From positions 1-21,093 of the forward strand of contig CAZADS010000111.1 in NCBI GenBank assembly GCA_964483985.1: 21,093 nt of DNA. Direction: 5' to 3'. The position numbers and the translations under genes are program-made. Below, one piece after another: positions 6,355 through 14,689 of this stretch; within the stretch, counting starts at the first letter, position 1, and every line of letters starts with the position of its first letter. Source of the DNA: CAZADS01 sp964483985 (GTDB lineage: Bacteria > Pseudomonadota > Alphaproteobacteria > Thalassobaculales > Thalassobaculaceae). The notes below the pieces were generated by a model. The model was not told the DNA's origin. It worked only from the letters and a program-made list of their open reading frames with translations, and made no database searches.

Positions 6355-8364
6355 TTATATGTCCAAATTATCGACAAATTTTGCGTTCTTTTGAATGAAG
6401 GCAAACCTAAGTTCCGGTTTTCGCCCCATAAGCGTTTCAATAGTGGTTTCTAGATGGCGTTGCTCAGCTGCTTCTTCAGCTTTTAATTGAAGTTCAGAGC
6501 TGCTTATTGGAACGCAAACTTTTAGCAACGTGCGGTGTTTGGGATCCATTGTAGTTTCTTTTAATTGAGCAGGGGGCATTTCCCCAAGGCCTTTAAATCG
6601 GCTGATTTCTACTTTGGCACGGCCTATAAACTCGGTTTCGATAAGTTCGTCTTTGTGGGAATCATCTCTTGCATAAAGTGTTTTTCCAGATTGGGTAATC
6701 CGGTAAAGTGGCGGCATCGCTAAATATAAATGTCCAGACTCTACTAACTTAGGCATTTCCCGATAGAAAAAAGTCATTAGCAAAGATGCAATGTGGGCTC
6801 CATCAACATCCGCATCTGTCATTACAATCACTTTTTCATATCGTAACCGATTGCTATCGTAGCGATCTCCTTGGTTGCACCCTAGCGCTTGAACTAAATC
6901 TTTTAATTCTTGGTTGCCATGTAGTTTTTCAGCCGTTGCACTGGCCACGTTGAGAATTTTACCTCTAAGGGGTAATATCGCTTGCGTGGTCCTGTCTCGG
7001 GCTTGTTTGGCTGAACCGCCTGCAGAATCGCCCTCAACGAGAAATATTTCAGTACCCTTCGCATTGCCCTGCGTGCAATCAGTTAACTTTCCAGGAAGCC
7101 GCATTTTTCGTGTGGCTGATTTACGATTTATATCTTTTTGACGTTTTCGCCTGAGACGGTCTTCGGCTTTCTGAACCACATTGTTAATTAAATCATTAGC
7201 GGCTTCTGGTGCACCAGATAACCAGTGATCAAAATGATCCTTTATTGATTGTTCTACTAATTTTGTTACTTGGGGACTCACTAATTTTTCTTTAATTTGC
7301 CCCTGAAATTGAGGTTCACGGACAAATAAAGATAGCATGCCGCACATGCCAGTTATTATATCATCAGCACTAATTGAACCAACTTTCTTGGCATTTCCGG
7401 ACAACTCTGCATAGGCTCTAACTCCTTTTAATAGGGCTGTCCGCAAGCCTATTTCGTGTGTTCCTCCATTAATAGTGGGAATAGTGTTGCAATAAGTGTT
7501 AAGAAATCCATCATCCCCGTCATCTGGCCAAGCTATCGCCCATTCTACTCGTTCCCCCTGTTTAGATGTTACTTCACCGCAAAAAGTGTGTCCTCCGATT
7601 AATTTCCGATGGTCGAGTTTACTATTAATAAAATCCGATAACCCATTCGGATAGTGAAGTATTTCAGTCTCAGGTATTTCGGACCCGGGCGTTATAAGAC
7701 TAGGCTCACAATTCCAACGGATTTCAACACCCTTAAATAAATAAGCCTTTGCGCTCGCCATTCGGTAAAGAAGTTCGGGACGGAAGCTGTATTGCTGCCC
7801 AAAAATTTCGGGGTCTGGTCTAAATTTAATAGTGGTACCGCGTCTATTATTTACGCTACCAACCTTAGTCAATTTTCCTTGCGGTAATCCCTTTCTGAAC
7901 AATTGGCGATACAACTGTTTTTCTCGGGCAATCTCTACTTCTAATGTATCGGAGAGAGCATTTACTACAGAAACGCCCACTCCGTGAAGTCCGCCAGATG
8001 TTCTATAAACTTTATCTGAAAATTTTCCACCAGCATGAAGAGTGGTAAGAATAACTTCTAGCGCTGATTTGTTCCTAAATTTGGGGTGTGGGTCAACTGG
8101 GATGCCGCGTCCGTTATCGGTGATGGATACTGTCATGTCTTTGGACAATTGAATTTCTATTCGGTTAGCATATCCTGCCACTGCTTCGTCCATAGAATTA
8201 TCGAGAACTTCGGCAACCAAATGATGCATTGAGCGTTCATCAGTACCTCCAATATACATTCCTGGACGCCGACGAACCGGCTCTAATCCTTCAAGAACCT
8301 CAATATCCTTAGCCGAATAATTACTTTCAAAGGAATTTTCGCTCCGTTGGAAAAGGTCTGACAT
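6355..8364 (-). CDS. parE: DNA topoisomerase IV subunit B (ParE)
   Basis: The ATPase subunit of topoisomerase IV, which with ParC unlinks sister chromosomes. The 669 residues cover a GHKL ATPase domain with AEVLDNSMDEA (catalytic Glu52, Mg-binding Asn56), ITDNGRGIP (81-89) and GGLHGVGVSVVNALS (124-138), a transducer domain, and a TOPRIM domain with EGDSAGG (444-450) and TDADVDGAH (516-524), then FKGLGEMPP (590-598). The start DIEVLEGLEPVRRRPGMYIGG and the short C-terminus after the TOPRIM region fit alphaproteobacterial ParE better than GyrB, which is longer. parC is not in the window. The gene stands alone, with a promoter-like sequence close upstream. Confidence 0.95.
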   Translation of the reverse strand: MSDLFQRSENSFESNYSAKDIEVLEGLEPVRRRPGMYIGGTDERSMHHLVAEVLDNSMDEAVAGYANRIEIQLSKDMTVSITDNGRGIPVDPHPKFRNKSALEVILTTLHAGGKFSDKVYRTSGGLHGVGVSVVNALSDTLEVEIAREKQLYRQLFRKGLPQGKLTKVGSVNNRRGTTIKFRPDPEIFGQQYSFRPELLYRMASAKAYLFKGVEIRWNCEPSLITPGSEIPETEILHYPNGLSDFINSKLDHRKLIGGHTFCGEVTSKQGERVEWAIAWPDDGDDGFLNTYCNTIPTINGGTHEIGLRTALLKGVRAYAELSGNAKKVGSISADDIITGMCGMLSLFVREPQFQGQIKEKLVSPQVTKLVEQSIKDHFDHWLSGAPEAANDLINNVVQKAEDRLRRKRQKDINRKSATRKMRLPGKLTDCTQGNAKGTEIFLVEGDSAGGSAKQARDRTTQAILPLRGKILNVASATAEKLHGNQELKDLVQALGCNQGDRYDSNRLRYEKVIVMTDADVDGAHIASLLMTFFYREMPKLVESGHLYLAMPPLYRITQSGKTLYARDDSHKDELIETEFIGRAKVEISRFKGLGEMPPAQLKETTMDPKHRTLLKVCVPISSSELQLKAEEAAEQRHLETTIETLMGRKPELRFAFIQKNAKFVDNLDI

Positions 8365-8385
8365 CCTGATTGCGTCCCAAAAAGC

Positions 8386-8413
8386 TATATAAATTTAACA
8401 AGACCACATTCAA
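8386..8413 (-). promoter_or_regulatory. parE: Candidate sigma-70-type promoter for parE
   Basis: On the minus strand TTGAAT (8408-8413) and TATATA (8386-8391) are separated by 16 bases, placing a start of transcription about 15-20 bases before the parE ATG. Both hexamers match only four of six consensus positions. The -35 falls inside the dyad CCACA-TTCAAC-TGTGG (8404-8419), which could be an operator. Confidence 0.35.
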
Positions 8414-8437
8414 CTGTGGGCGTTTTCCAAATAACCA

Positions 8438-8447
8438 CAATATATTG
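8438..8447. repeat. Perfect palindrome between parE and the divergent PLP-enzyme gene
   Basis: CAATATATTG is a ten-base perfect palindrome about 20 bases from the CCACA/TGTGG dyad in the 226-base divergent spacer. It could be a regulator site for either gene, but it is AT-rich and short, so the call is weak. Confidence 0.2.
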
Positions 8448-8590
8448 ATTTTTATGCTAAAGCGACTGCAAATTGAAGTTTAATCAACACTTTTGATAAT
8501 ATTTATAGTAACTCAATGGTTGAGAATGCGAGAATTTGTTTAGTTTTGTTCTTGTTGTGAAAATGTTTGGATAGCTTGGATAGTGTTAAA

Positions 8591-9727
8591 ATGAATGAGG
8601 TGGCCTTAATTGATGAAATTACTGGGACCCGATACCCTATAAACGACGTCCGTTGGAGGTCTGAATTTGGTAACCCTTTATCAATATCCGACTTAGGTGG
8701 CATCAATAGGATGGAAATTGATCAAAAATCTCGATCATTGTGGCGTTATATTAGCTCTCTTCCAATTATTATTGAGCACCCTGTGAGTTTAGGTGAGGGA
8801 TGTACGCCTTTGGTGAATCGAGAATTCAGAGGCCATAAGGTGTCATACAAATTGGAATGGTTTGCGCCCACAGGTTCGTTTAAAGACCGAGGTGCGTCAG
8901 TTATGTTGTCAGTATTAAAACAGCAAGGGATAAAAGATATAGTAGAGGATAGTTCGGGAAATGGCGGGGCCGCTATTGCAGCCTATGGAGCCGCTGCTGG
9001 CATAGCCGTTAACATATTAGCACCCGAAGAGACTTCAGCGTCAAAAATCGCGCAAATTAAGTCTTATGGGGCCAAAGTCCACTTAGTTCCCGGCCCTCGG
9101 GAAGCAGCATCCGAAGCTGCCTTAGGTATGGCCAAGGATATTTTTTACGCTAGCCATAACTGGCATCCCTTTTTTCTTCAAGGTACTAAAAGCCTCGGCT
9201 ATGAAATTTGGGAGGACATGGATTTCTGTGTTCCCGACAATATTGTCGTGCCGACGGGTGCTGGTAGCAACATATTGGGTTGTTTCATGGCTTTTAGCGA
9301 ACTTCTCAGGGCCGGAGAGATTAAAAAAATACCTCGTTTATTTGCTGTTCAGCCAGCTAATTGTGCCCCTTTAGATATGGCCTTTAGAACTGATAGGAGA
9401 GATTTTGATAGCATTCCGTTTTTGCCAACTATTGCCGAAGGGACGGCCATAAAGAAACCAATAAGGATCAAGGGATTGTTGATTGCTTTGCGTAACTCAA
9501 AAGGTGGAACGGTAGCGGTATTAGAGGAGGAAATTTCAAAAGCTAGCTTGGATTTAGCGCGAGACGGTTTATATGCCGAGCCAACTAGTGCTATGGCGGC
9601 GGCAGGGTTTGAAAAATTGCTTATAAGCGGAATAATTAAGGAATGGGAGAATACGGTAGTAATATTGACAGGGTGTGGTTTAAAAACAACTGATTTTTAT
9701 CAAGGTGTTTTGAACACTGTTACGTGA
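8591..9727 (+). CDS. Threonine synthase-like PLP-dependent enzyme (fold type II)
   Basis: A tryptophan-synthase-beta-superfamily enzyme closest in pattern to threonine synthase, which makes threonine from O-phosphohomoserine; other members are dehydratases or lyases. From the ATG at 8591 it has 378 residues. The PLP-lysine block APTGSFKDRGAS carries Lys98, SSGNGGAA (121-128) is the ring-facing Asn loop, VPTGAGSN is the phosphate-binding glycine loop, and LTGCGLKTTDFY ends the fold as in threonine synthases. The N-terminal LIDEITGTRYPIND segment is the usual start of this subfamily. A TTG at 8567 would add eight residues but has no better ribosome site. An isolated gene, not beside thrA or thrB, so a role other than bulk threonine synthesis is possible. 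Confidence 0.8.
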   Translation: MNEVALIDEITGTRYPINDVRWRSEFGNPLSISDLGGINRMEIDQKSRSLWRYISSLPIIIEHPVSLGEGCTPLVNREFRGHKVSYKLEWFAPTGSFKDRGASVMLSVLKQQGIKDIVEDSSGNGGAAIAAYGAAAGIAVNILAPEETSASKIAQIKSYGAKVHLVPGPREAASEAALGMAKDIFYASHNWHPFFLQGTKSLGYEIWEDMDFCVPDNIVVPTGAGSNILGCFMAFSELLRAGEIKKIPRLFAVQPANCAPLDMAFRTDRRDFDSIPFLPTIAEGTAIKKPIRIKGLLIALRNSKGGTVAVLEEEISKASLDLARDGLYAEPTSAMAAAGFEKLLISGIIKEWENTVVILTGCGLKTTDFYQGVLNTVT

Positions 9728-9801
9728 CGCTTATTCAGTATTTATAATAGAAAAACGTATAGGATAAGTTTTAAAACTAATGAAGTAAAAATTTTAAAAG
9801 G

Positions 9802-9833
9802 AAAAGGGGGATAGCAAACAAATCCCCCTTTTT
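9802..9833. terminator. Bidirectional rho-independent terminator between the threonine synthase-like gene and glnA
   Basis: A ten-pair stem, AAAAGGGGGA (9802-9811) with TCCCCCTTTT (9823-9832), encloses an 11-base loop. A T run follows on the plus strand (after 9829), and the A-rich left side supplies T runs on the minus strand. It lies between two converging genes, 12 bases past the end of glnA and about 75 bases past the plus-strand gene, so it probably serves both. Confidence 0.8.
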
Positions 9834-9844
9834 GTCTTTGTTAT

Positions 9845-11254
9845 CTAAACAGAATAATACATTTGAAATTCTATTGGATGAGGTGTCTGTTCGAATGCTA
9901 AAACCTCTTCCATTTTGAGGTCTATGTATGCGTTTATTTGGTCATCATCAAAAACATCACCGGAAGTAAGAAAGTTTCGGTCTTGGTTAAGAGCTTCAAG
10001 GGCTTCTCTAAGTGATCCACAGACTGTTGGAATATCACTCAATTCTTCATCGGGCAGGTCATATAAGTCTTTATCCATGGGATCACCAGGGTGAATTTTA
10101 TTTTGGATTCCATCCAGTCCAGCCATCAGCATCGCTGAAAAAGCCAAATAAGGATTGCTAGCTGCATCAGGAAAACGGACTTCTACCCTTTTGCCTTTAG
10201 GATTGTTTACAAATGGAATTCTGCATGATGCTGATCGGTTTCGTGATGAATAAGCTAACAAAACCGGAGCCTCAAATCCTGGGATTAGTCTTTTGTAACT
10301 ATTTGTGATTGAGTTAGAAAAAGCGTTAATTGCCCGAGCATGTTTCATAATACCACCAATATAAAAAAGGCAGGTGTCAGATAAATCGGCATATCCCGAC
10401 CCGGCAAATAATGGCTGGCCCTTTTTCCATATGGACTGATGACAATGCATGCCGGATCCGTTATCACCAGCAACAGGTTTTGGCATAAAAGTCGCTGTTT
10501 TTCCATAGGAGGCAGCTACCTGATGGACCACATATTTATATATCTGTAAAGAATCGGCAGTATTAATCAGTGTTCCAAACTTTAATCCTAATTCATGCTG
10601 AGATGGCGCTACTTCGTGATGGTGTTTTTCTACTTCTACTCCCATTTCTTCCATCACTGCGAGCATTTCACTACGTAAATCTTGTTCAGAATCCACTGGC
10701 GGCACGGGAAAATAACCTCCCTTTACACCAGGGCGATGACCTGGATTTCCTTCTTCAAAATCTCGGGCAGAGTTGTAGGGGCCTTCCGCACTATCTACTT
10801 CATAGTATCCGCGATTCATTTGCACATCAAATTTTATATCGTCAAATACAAAGAATTCAGCTTCTGGTCCAAAAAATGCTGTATCACCAATTCCGAGTTC
10901 TGTCATATAAGCAACTGCTTTCTTAGCAGTTGAACGTGGATCGCGATTATAAGGCTGCCCAGTAGTTGGTTCCAGGACATCGCATGTTAAAACCAACGTC
11001 GGTTGAGCGTAAAACGGATCAATCTTTGCTGTCGATAAGTCAGGCATAAGGCACATATCAGATTCATTAATCGCTTTCCAACCAGCTATCGATGAACCGT
11101 CGAACATAAATCCTTCACCAAGCGATTCCGGTGTTATTGTTGACAATGCTTGTGTTAAATGTTGCCATTTGCCCCTAGGGTCTGTAAAACGTAGATCCAC
11201 AAAGCGGATTTCGTTGTCCTTGATCATTTTCATGATTGAACTGGCGTCGGACAT
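9845..11254 (-). CDS. glnA: Glutamine synthetase type I
   Basis: Makes glutamine from glutamate, ammonia and ATP; the main ammonia-assimilating enzyme, forming dodecamers in the cytosol. The 469 residues are full length. Visible blocks: FDGSSIAGW (51-59), the metal/ATP-binding GPEAEFFVFD (129-138), KPVAGDNGSGMHCHQS (259-274), and the adenylylation loop KDLYDLPDEE with Tyr398, so activity is likely controlled by GlnE-type adenylylation and, through it, by GlnB. A strong AGGAAGGA ribosome site precedes the ATG. Transcription probably starts in the spacer upstream as well as, possibly, from glnB. Confidence 0.98.
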   Translation of the reverse strand: MSDASSIMKMIKDNEIRFVDLRFTDPRGKWQHLTQALSTITPESLGEGFMFDGSSIAGWKAINESDMCLMPDLSTAKIDPFYAQPTLVLTCDVLEPTTGQPYNRDPRSTAKKAVAYMTELGIGDTAFFGPEAEFFVFDDIKFDVQMNRGYYEVDSAEGPYNSARDFEEGNPGHRPGVKGGYFPVPPVDSEQDLRSEMLAVMEEMGVEVEKHHHEVAPSQHELGLKFGTLINTADSLQIYKYVVHQVAASYGKTATFMPKPVAGDNGSGMHCHQSIWKKGQPLFAGSGYADLSDTCLFYIGGIMKHARAINAFSNSITNSYKRLIPGFEAPVLLAYSSRNRSASCRIPFVNNPKGKRVEVRFPDAASNPYLAFSAMLMAGLDGIQNKIHPGDPMDKDLYDLPDEELSDIPTVCGSLREALEALNQDRNFLTSGDVFDDDQINAYIDLKMEEVLAFEQTPHPIEFQMYYSV

Positions 11255-11315
11255 ATTCTTCCTTCCTGAGAATTATTAATTTTCGTTAAATTAATGTATC
11301 TTTATAGTCGTTGAC

Positions 11316-11344
11316 TGCATATCTGTGTTCGATGATTTTGTCAG
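11316..11344 (-). promoter_or_regulatory. glnA: Candidate sigma-70-type promoter for glnA
   Basis: On the minus strand CTGACA (11339-11344) and TATGCA (11316-11321) are spaced by 17 bases, giving a leader of about 55 bases to the glnA ATG. The -35 matches five of six consensus positions and the -10 four. No good sigma-54 GG-N10-GC element was seen in the spacer. Confidence 0.35.
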
Positions 11345-11371
11345 CTTTCTCTAGCATAGCACTCTGTTTGA

Positions 11372-11449
11372 ATGTTTCTGAACATAACTAAATTTGCACA
11401 GTTTGCAAGCATAGTTATCATATTGCCTAATTGTTAGGCATGGGCGCCC
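11372..11449. promoter_or_regulatory. glnA: Cluster of four short dyads upstream of glnA
   Basis: Within 78 bases lie ATGTT-N4-AACAT (11372-11385), TTGCA-N5-TGCAA (11394-11408), TGCCTAA-TTG-TTAGGCA (11424-11440, the strongest) and GGGCGCCC (11442-11449). All are upstream of the candidate glnA promoter, where nitrogen-response activators such as NtrC normally bind. None is a good match to the enteric NtrC site, so the regulator is unknown. Confidence 0.4.
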
Positions 11450-11724
11450 TATGACACTCGGAGACAGATTTAAGATGGTGAATGTTAAACTAATAAATTT
11501 TATTACTATGTGATATTTGCCAAAGGTAAATAGCTTAGGAATTTATTGGTTATTTCAGTACTATTATATTTAGCATAACGATCAGGCGATGGTCGTGTCC
11601 CAATGTTAGATTGAAGAGAATAACCGCGAGCAAATAGCTTAGAAGGATTTCGGAAATTTACCAGGTAAGCGCATTTGGATTTAAATGTTATTAATAAATT
11701 ACCTTTATAGAATTACCAAAAATC

Positions 11725-12063
11725 CTAAAGAGCATCAGTACCAGTTTCCCCCGTACGAATTCTAATAACTTCGTCTATGGTAGACACAAAAATTTTCCCA
11801 TCACCTATTCTTCCAGTGTGTGCCGCCTGTTGTATGGCTTCAATAGCAGTTTCGATCTGTTGATCTTCAATGATTACTTCAATTTTAACCTTCGGTAAGA
11901 AATCGACAACATACTCCGCACCTCGATACAATTCAGTATGCCCTTTTTGCCTTCCAAATCCCTTTGCTTCTATGACTGTTAAACCTTGGATCCCAATTTC
12001 ATTCAGTTTTTCTTTAACTTCATCAAGTTTAAATGGTTTGATAATAGCCTCTATTTTTTTCAT
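11725..12063 (-). CDS. glnB: Nitrogen regulatory protein P-II (GlnB)
   Basis: P-II is a trimeric sensor of 2-oxoglutarate, ATP/ADP and nitrogen status that controls glutamine synthetase adenylylation and NtrB/NtrC signalling. The 112-residue protein is standard length. The T-loop ELYRGAEYVVDFLPK contains Tyr51, the uridylylation site, and TGRIGDGKIF (about 83-92) is the nucleotide-binding B-loop. Adjacency to glnA on the same strand favours GlnB over GlnK; no amtB is near. Unusually for a glnBA pair, 470 bases separate the two genes, so glnA probably has its own promoter. Confidence 0.95.
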   Translation of the reverse strand: MKKIEAIIKPFKLDEVKEKLNEIGIQGLTVIEAKGFGRQKGHTELYRGAEYVVDFLPKVKIEVIIEDQQIETAIEAIQQAAHTGRIGDGKIFVSTIDEVIRIRTGETGTDAL

Positions 12064-12075
12064 TTGCTTATGGTT

Positions 12076-12090
12076 TTCAAATTATTTGAA
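12076..12090. promoter_or_regulatory. glnB: Palindrome just before glnB
   Basis: TTCAAAT-T-ATTTGAA is a perfect 7+7 dyad ending 13 bases before the glnB ATG, in the 104-base spacer after the aminotransferase gene. It could be an operator or an mRNA hairpin near the ribosome site. The AT-rich composition lowers certainty. Confidence 0.25.
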
Positions 12091-12167
12091 TGTTGATGAT
12101 TGTTTATATATTAAGCTTTTCGAACACTTAAGCACAGTGATTAATTATCGTTGGCTGCAAGAAACCT

Positions 12168-13334
12168 TCAGGCGAGCAATTCTCTAATTCGGGCAAGTGC
12201 TTTTAAGATATTGGACGTAGAATTAGCGTACGAAAATCGCAGGTATCCCTCTCCAAAATCCCCAAAGCTCGTTCCGGAGATTACTGCAACGCCGATCTCT
12301 TCCAATAATTTTCGCTGTAAAATGTCAGAGCTGAGGCCTGTGCGCGTAATATTTGGAAAAGCGTAAAACGCACCTCCAGGTTCGACGCAACTAAAGCCAT
12401 TGATTTGGTTTAACCCACTAACGATTACCTTTCTTCTTTCGTCAAAAGCGGTAACCATAGAACGGGCTTCATCTTGTGGCCCTTGTAGCGCTGCTATCCC
12501 AGCATATTGTGCTGATGCATTTACGCATGAATGTATGTTAACGCAGAGTTTTTCAGCATGTTGAATTACGGACTGTGGCCATACGCTATATCCTAACCGC
12601 CAGCCCGTCATCGCATATGTCTTTGACCATCCGTCTAAAAGAATTAGTCGATCTTGTATATCTGGATATTGTAACAAACTTACATGTTCACGGTTATCAT
12701 ATAACATTTGACCGTAAATTTCGTCACTCATTAGCGAAACTTTAGGCCATTTTTCCAGTCCCGAAACAAGGTTATCGAATTCTCTCCGAGGAACGGTTCC
12801 TCCTGTAGGGTTTGCGGGACTGTTTACTATAATGAGTCTCGTTCGGTCATTTATTTTAGAGAGAAGTTCCTCAGCTGAAAATGCAAACGCATTTTGTTCC
12901 CTTAGTTTTAGCGGGACAGCGGTAGCACCAGAAAATTTGATGGCAGATTCGTAAATAGGAAAACCTGGATTTGGGTAAATAATTTCTGCCCCTGGCTCCC
13001 CATAAACCATCATAGCAAGGAACATAGTCACTTTTCCGCCTGGTACAATTAGTATTCTTTGGGCATTAATGTTTACGCTATATCGGTCACTTAAATCTTG
13101 AGCTACCGCATCTCGCAGTTGGGGAATTCCATTTGCCGGAGTATATCCGTGGTGTCCATCATTTAACGCTTTGATAGCGGCTTCTACTATGTGCGGTGGA
13201 GTTTTGAAATCTGGTTGTCCAATACCTAGATTAATGATATCCCGACCTTCGCTCAGAAGTTTGTTGGCACGAGCCAAAACCTCGAAAGCAGTTTCTGTAC
13301 CAAGATAGTCCATTCTATTAGCAAGCGTTGACAT
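12168..13334 (-). CDS. Class I PLP-dependent aminotransferase (aspartate aminotransferase-like)
   Basis: A fold type I aminotransferase of 388 residues. LGIGQPDFKTPPHI (36-49) is the usual N-terminal substrate block, GYTPANGIPQLR follows, NPTG is at 175-178 with the cofactor Asn nearby, DEIYG at 204-208 carries the Asp that contacts the PLP pyridine nitrogen, and SKTYAMTGWRLGY holds the Schiff-base Lys238. The C-terminal YLRFSYA supplies the arginine for the substrate carboxylate. Substrate cannot be read from motifs: aspartate, aromatic or LL-diaminopimelate-type substrates are all possible. It is on the same strand as glnB, 104 bases upstream, so transcription into glnB is plausible. Confidence 0.9.
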   Translation of the reverse strand: MSTLANRMDYLGTETAFEVLARANKLLSEGRDIINLGIGQPDFKTPPHIVEAAIKALNDGHHGYTPANGIPQLRDAVAQDLSDRYSVNINAQRILIVPGGKVTMFLAMMVYGEPGAEIIYPNPGFPIYESAIKFSGATAVPLKLREQNAFAFSAEELLSKINDRTRLIIVNSPANPTGGTVPRREFDNLVSGLEKWPKVSLMSDEIYGQMLYDNREHVSLLQYPDIQDRLILLDGWSKTYAMTGWRLGYSVWPQSVIQHAEKLCVNIHSCVNASAQYAGIAALQGPQDEARSMVTAFDERRKVIVSGLNQINGFSCVEPGGAFYAFPNITRTGLSSDILQRKLLEEIGVAVISGTSFGDFGEGYLRFSYANSTSNILKALARIRELLA

Positions 13335-13443
13335 TCTTTTCCCTTATTGCGAAGTTATTACAATTACCAAAACCTTTTGATTCCAATCAATTACGTGTTA
13401 TTAATTAAACCTATGACCTATACATAAATGAGCTGCTTGTGGT

Positions 13444-14685
13444 TCATGTGCTTCCCTTAACAGGAAAGCGTATGGGGATATTCCTTGGACCTCGGACCTG
13501 TCCGCCTGCCCAAATTACCTCATCCGGCCTAGACAATTCGAAATCCGGAATTCGCTTGACCCATACTTTCAACGCTACTTCCATTTCCATTCTTGCCAAA
13601 TTAGAACCGGCGCACCGATGGATTCCGAGACCGAAAGCTGCGTGGCGGTTATGCTCTCTATCAAGTAATACCTCATCTGGTCGGTCAAACATTTCTGCAT
13701 CATGATTAGCCGCAGGAAAATTTAATATTACTTTGTCTCCTGGTGATAATTTGACATTGCCAATTTCTAACGGGGCCGTGACTTTTCGAGCCATCATTAC
13801 TGGAGCATAATACCTAAGTAATTCCTCAATTGCTGTAGGAAATAATTTAGGTTCACTAGCCAGCCGCTTTCGGTCGCTCGGGTTTCCACCAAGGTGCCAC
13901 AATGCCGACCCTATCGAACTCCATGTAGTGTCGATTCCAGCCACTAAAAGTAGTAGACAAATTCCTATAATCGTGTGATCGGCAAGCAGTTCATTATCAA
14001 TCCTAGAATTAACCAATTTGGATAACATATCATCACTGGGATTCGCCCGTCTTTTGCGAACAAGTGTTGCAAAATATTCTCGAATAAGCCTCCGGTTTTT
14101 TGCTCGCAGACTCGGATTGGTCTGTCCTAATTCCAAAAAACCTTGAGTCCATTCTGTAAATTCGTTTGTCCGTCGAACGTCTATTCCGAGCATACGAGCT
14201 ATTACTCGGGGAGGGATTTGCTGAGCATAATTGACGGCTGCGTCCGCTTCCCCTTTATGAAGAAATTTTTCTATCAGTTCATTACAAAGTTGTTCTGTAT
14301 AGTCTCTATATTTACTGACTGCATTCGGTGTAAAAAATGGCAGAATTAATTGTTTATAGGCTTTATGATCCGGCGGATCGACAGTAATAGGAGGATTTTC
14401 AGTTATTCCATATTTTTTGACTTCTGCGATAGCTTCTTCTACCATTTCTGGTGGTAGAGGAACTACTGCAGGTGCTCGAGAGGAAAGTTCTGGCACCATA
14501 CGTACCATTTTTTGAATATCTGAAAATTTAGTTGCCATCCAGGAACCGCCCCATCGTTCGCTACGTGAAATAGGACAAAAATTTTGGAGATTTTTCCAAA
14601 TAGGATACGGATTTTTGACGTAATCCGGATCAAATATATCGTAGTCGGTTGTCCAGTCTTTGACAGGGCACTTCTTTTCCGTCAC
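13444..14685 (-). CDS. Cytochrome P450 (class I, soluble bacterial type)
   Basis: A haem-thiolate mono-oxygenase of about 413 residues with no membrane anchor. In order: DPPDHKAYK near residue 105 (helix C region), the oxygen-activation motif LVAGIDTTW with Asp252/Thr253, ELLR (ExxR, Glu288/Arg291), and the haem loop FGLGIHRCAG with the thiolate Cys358. All key residues are present. The GTG at 14685 is preferred because AAGGA lies seven bases upstream and the frame begins right after the ferredoxin stop; a TTG at 14730 would give 15 more residues and overlap the ferredoxin gene. It is the second gene of a unit with a ferredoxin, its likely electron donor; no ferredoxin reductase is in the window. 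I cannot name the CYP family or substrate. Confidence 0.93.
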   Translation of the reverse strand: MTEKKCPVKDWTTDYDIFDPDYVKNPYPIWKNLQNFCPISRSERWGGSWMATKFSDIQKMVRMVPELSSRAPAVVPLPPEMVEEAIAEVKKYGITENPPITVDPPDHKAYKQLILPFFTPNAVSKYRDYTEQLCNELIEKFLHKGEADAAVNYAQQIPPRVIARMLGIDVRRTNEFTEWTQGFLELGQTNPSLRAKNRRLIREYFATLVRKRRANPSDDMLSKLVNSRIDNELLADHTIIGICLLLLVAGIDTTWSSIGSALWHLGGNPSDRKRLASEPKLFPTAIEELLRYYAPVMMARKVTAPLEIGNVKLSPGDKVILNFPAANHDAEMFDRPDEVLLDREHNRHAAFGLGIHRCAGSNLARMEMEVALKVWVKRIPDFELSRPDEVIWAGGQVRGPRNIPIRFPVKGST

Positions 14686-14689
14686 TAGT

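Larger units (their letters stand above)
11255..11724. other. 470-base gene-free region between glnB and glnA
   Basis: I find no convincing gene on either strand. The half nearest glnA has a promoter-like pair and four short dyads (listed separately). The half nearest glnB holds an 11-base direct repeat, AAATAGCTTAG, at 11528-11538 and 11632-11642, and no clear terminator after glnB. A small RNA could be encoded here, but no promoter-plus-terminator pair is visible. Confidence 0.6.

Noticed and set aside
8503..8706. Minus-strand 67-codon frame in the parE spacer
   Set aside because: It overlaps the 5' end of the threonine synthase-like gene in antisense and shows no recognisable protein features.
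10570..10933. Two plus-strand frames inside glnA
   Set aside because: Both are antisense shadows of a complete glutamine synthetase whose conserved motifs account for the codon pattern.
11255..11724. Glutamine riboswitch or sigma-54 promoter before glnA
   Set aside because: No structure resembling the cyanobacterial glnA RNA was apparent, and no GG-N10-GC sigma-54 element was found by eye.
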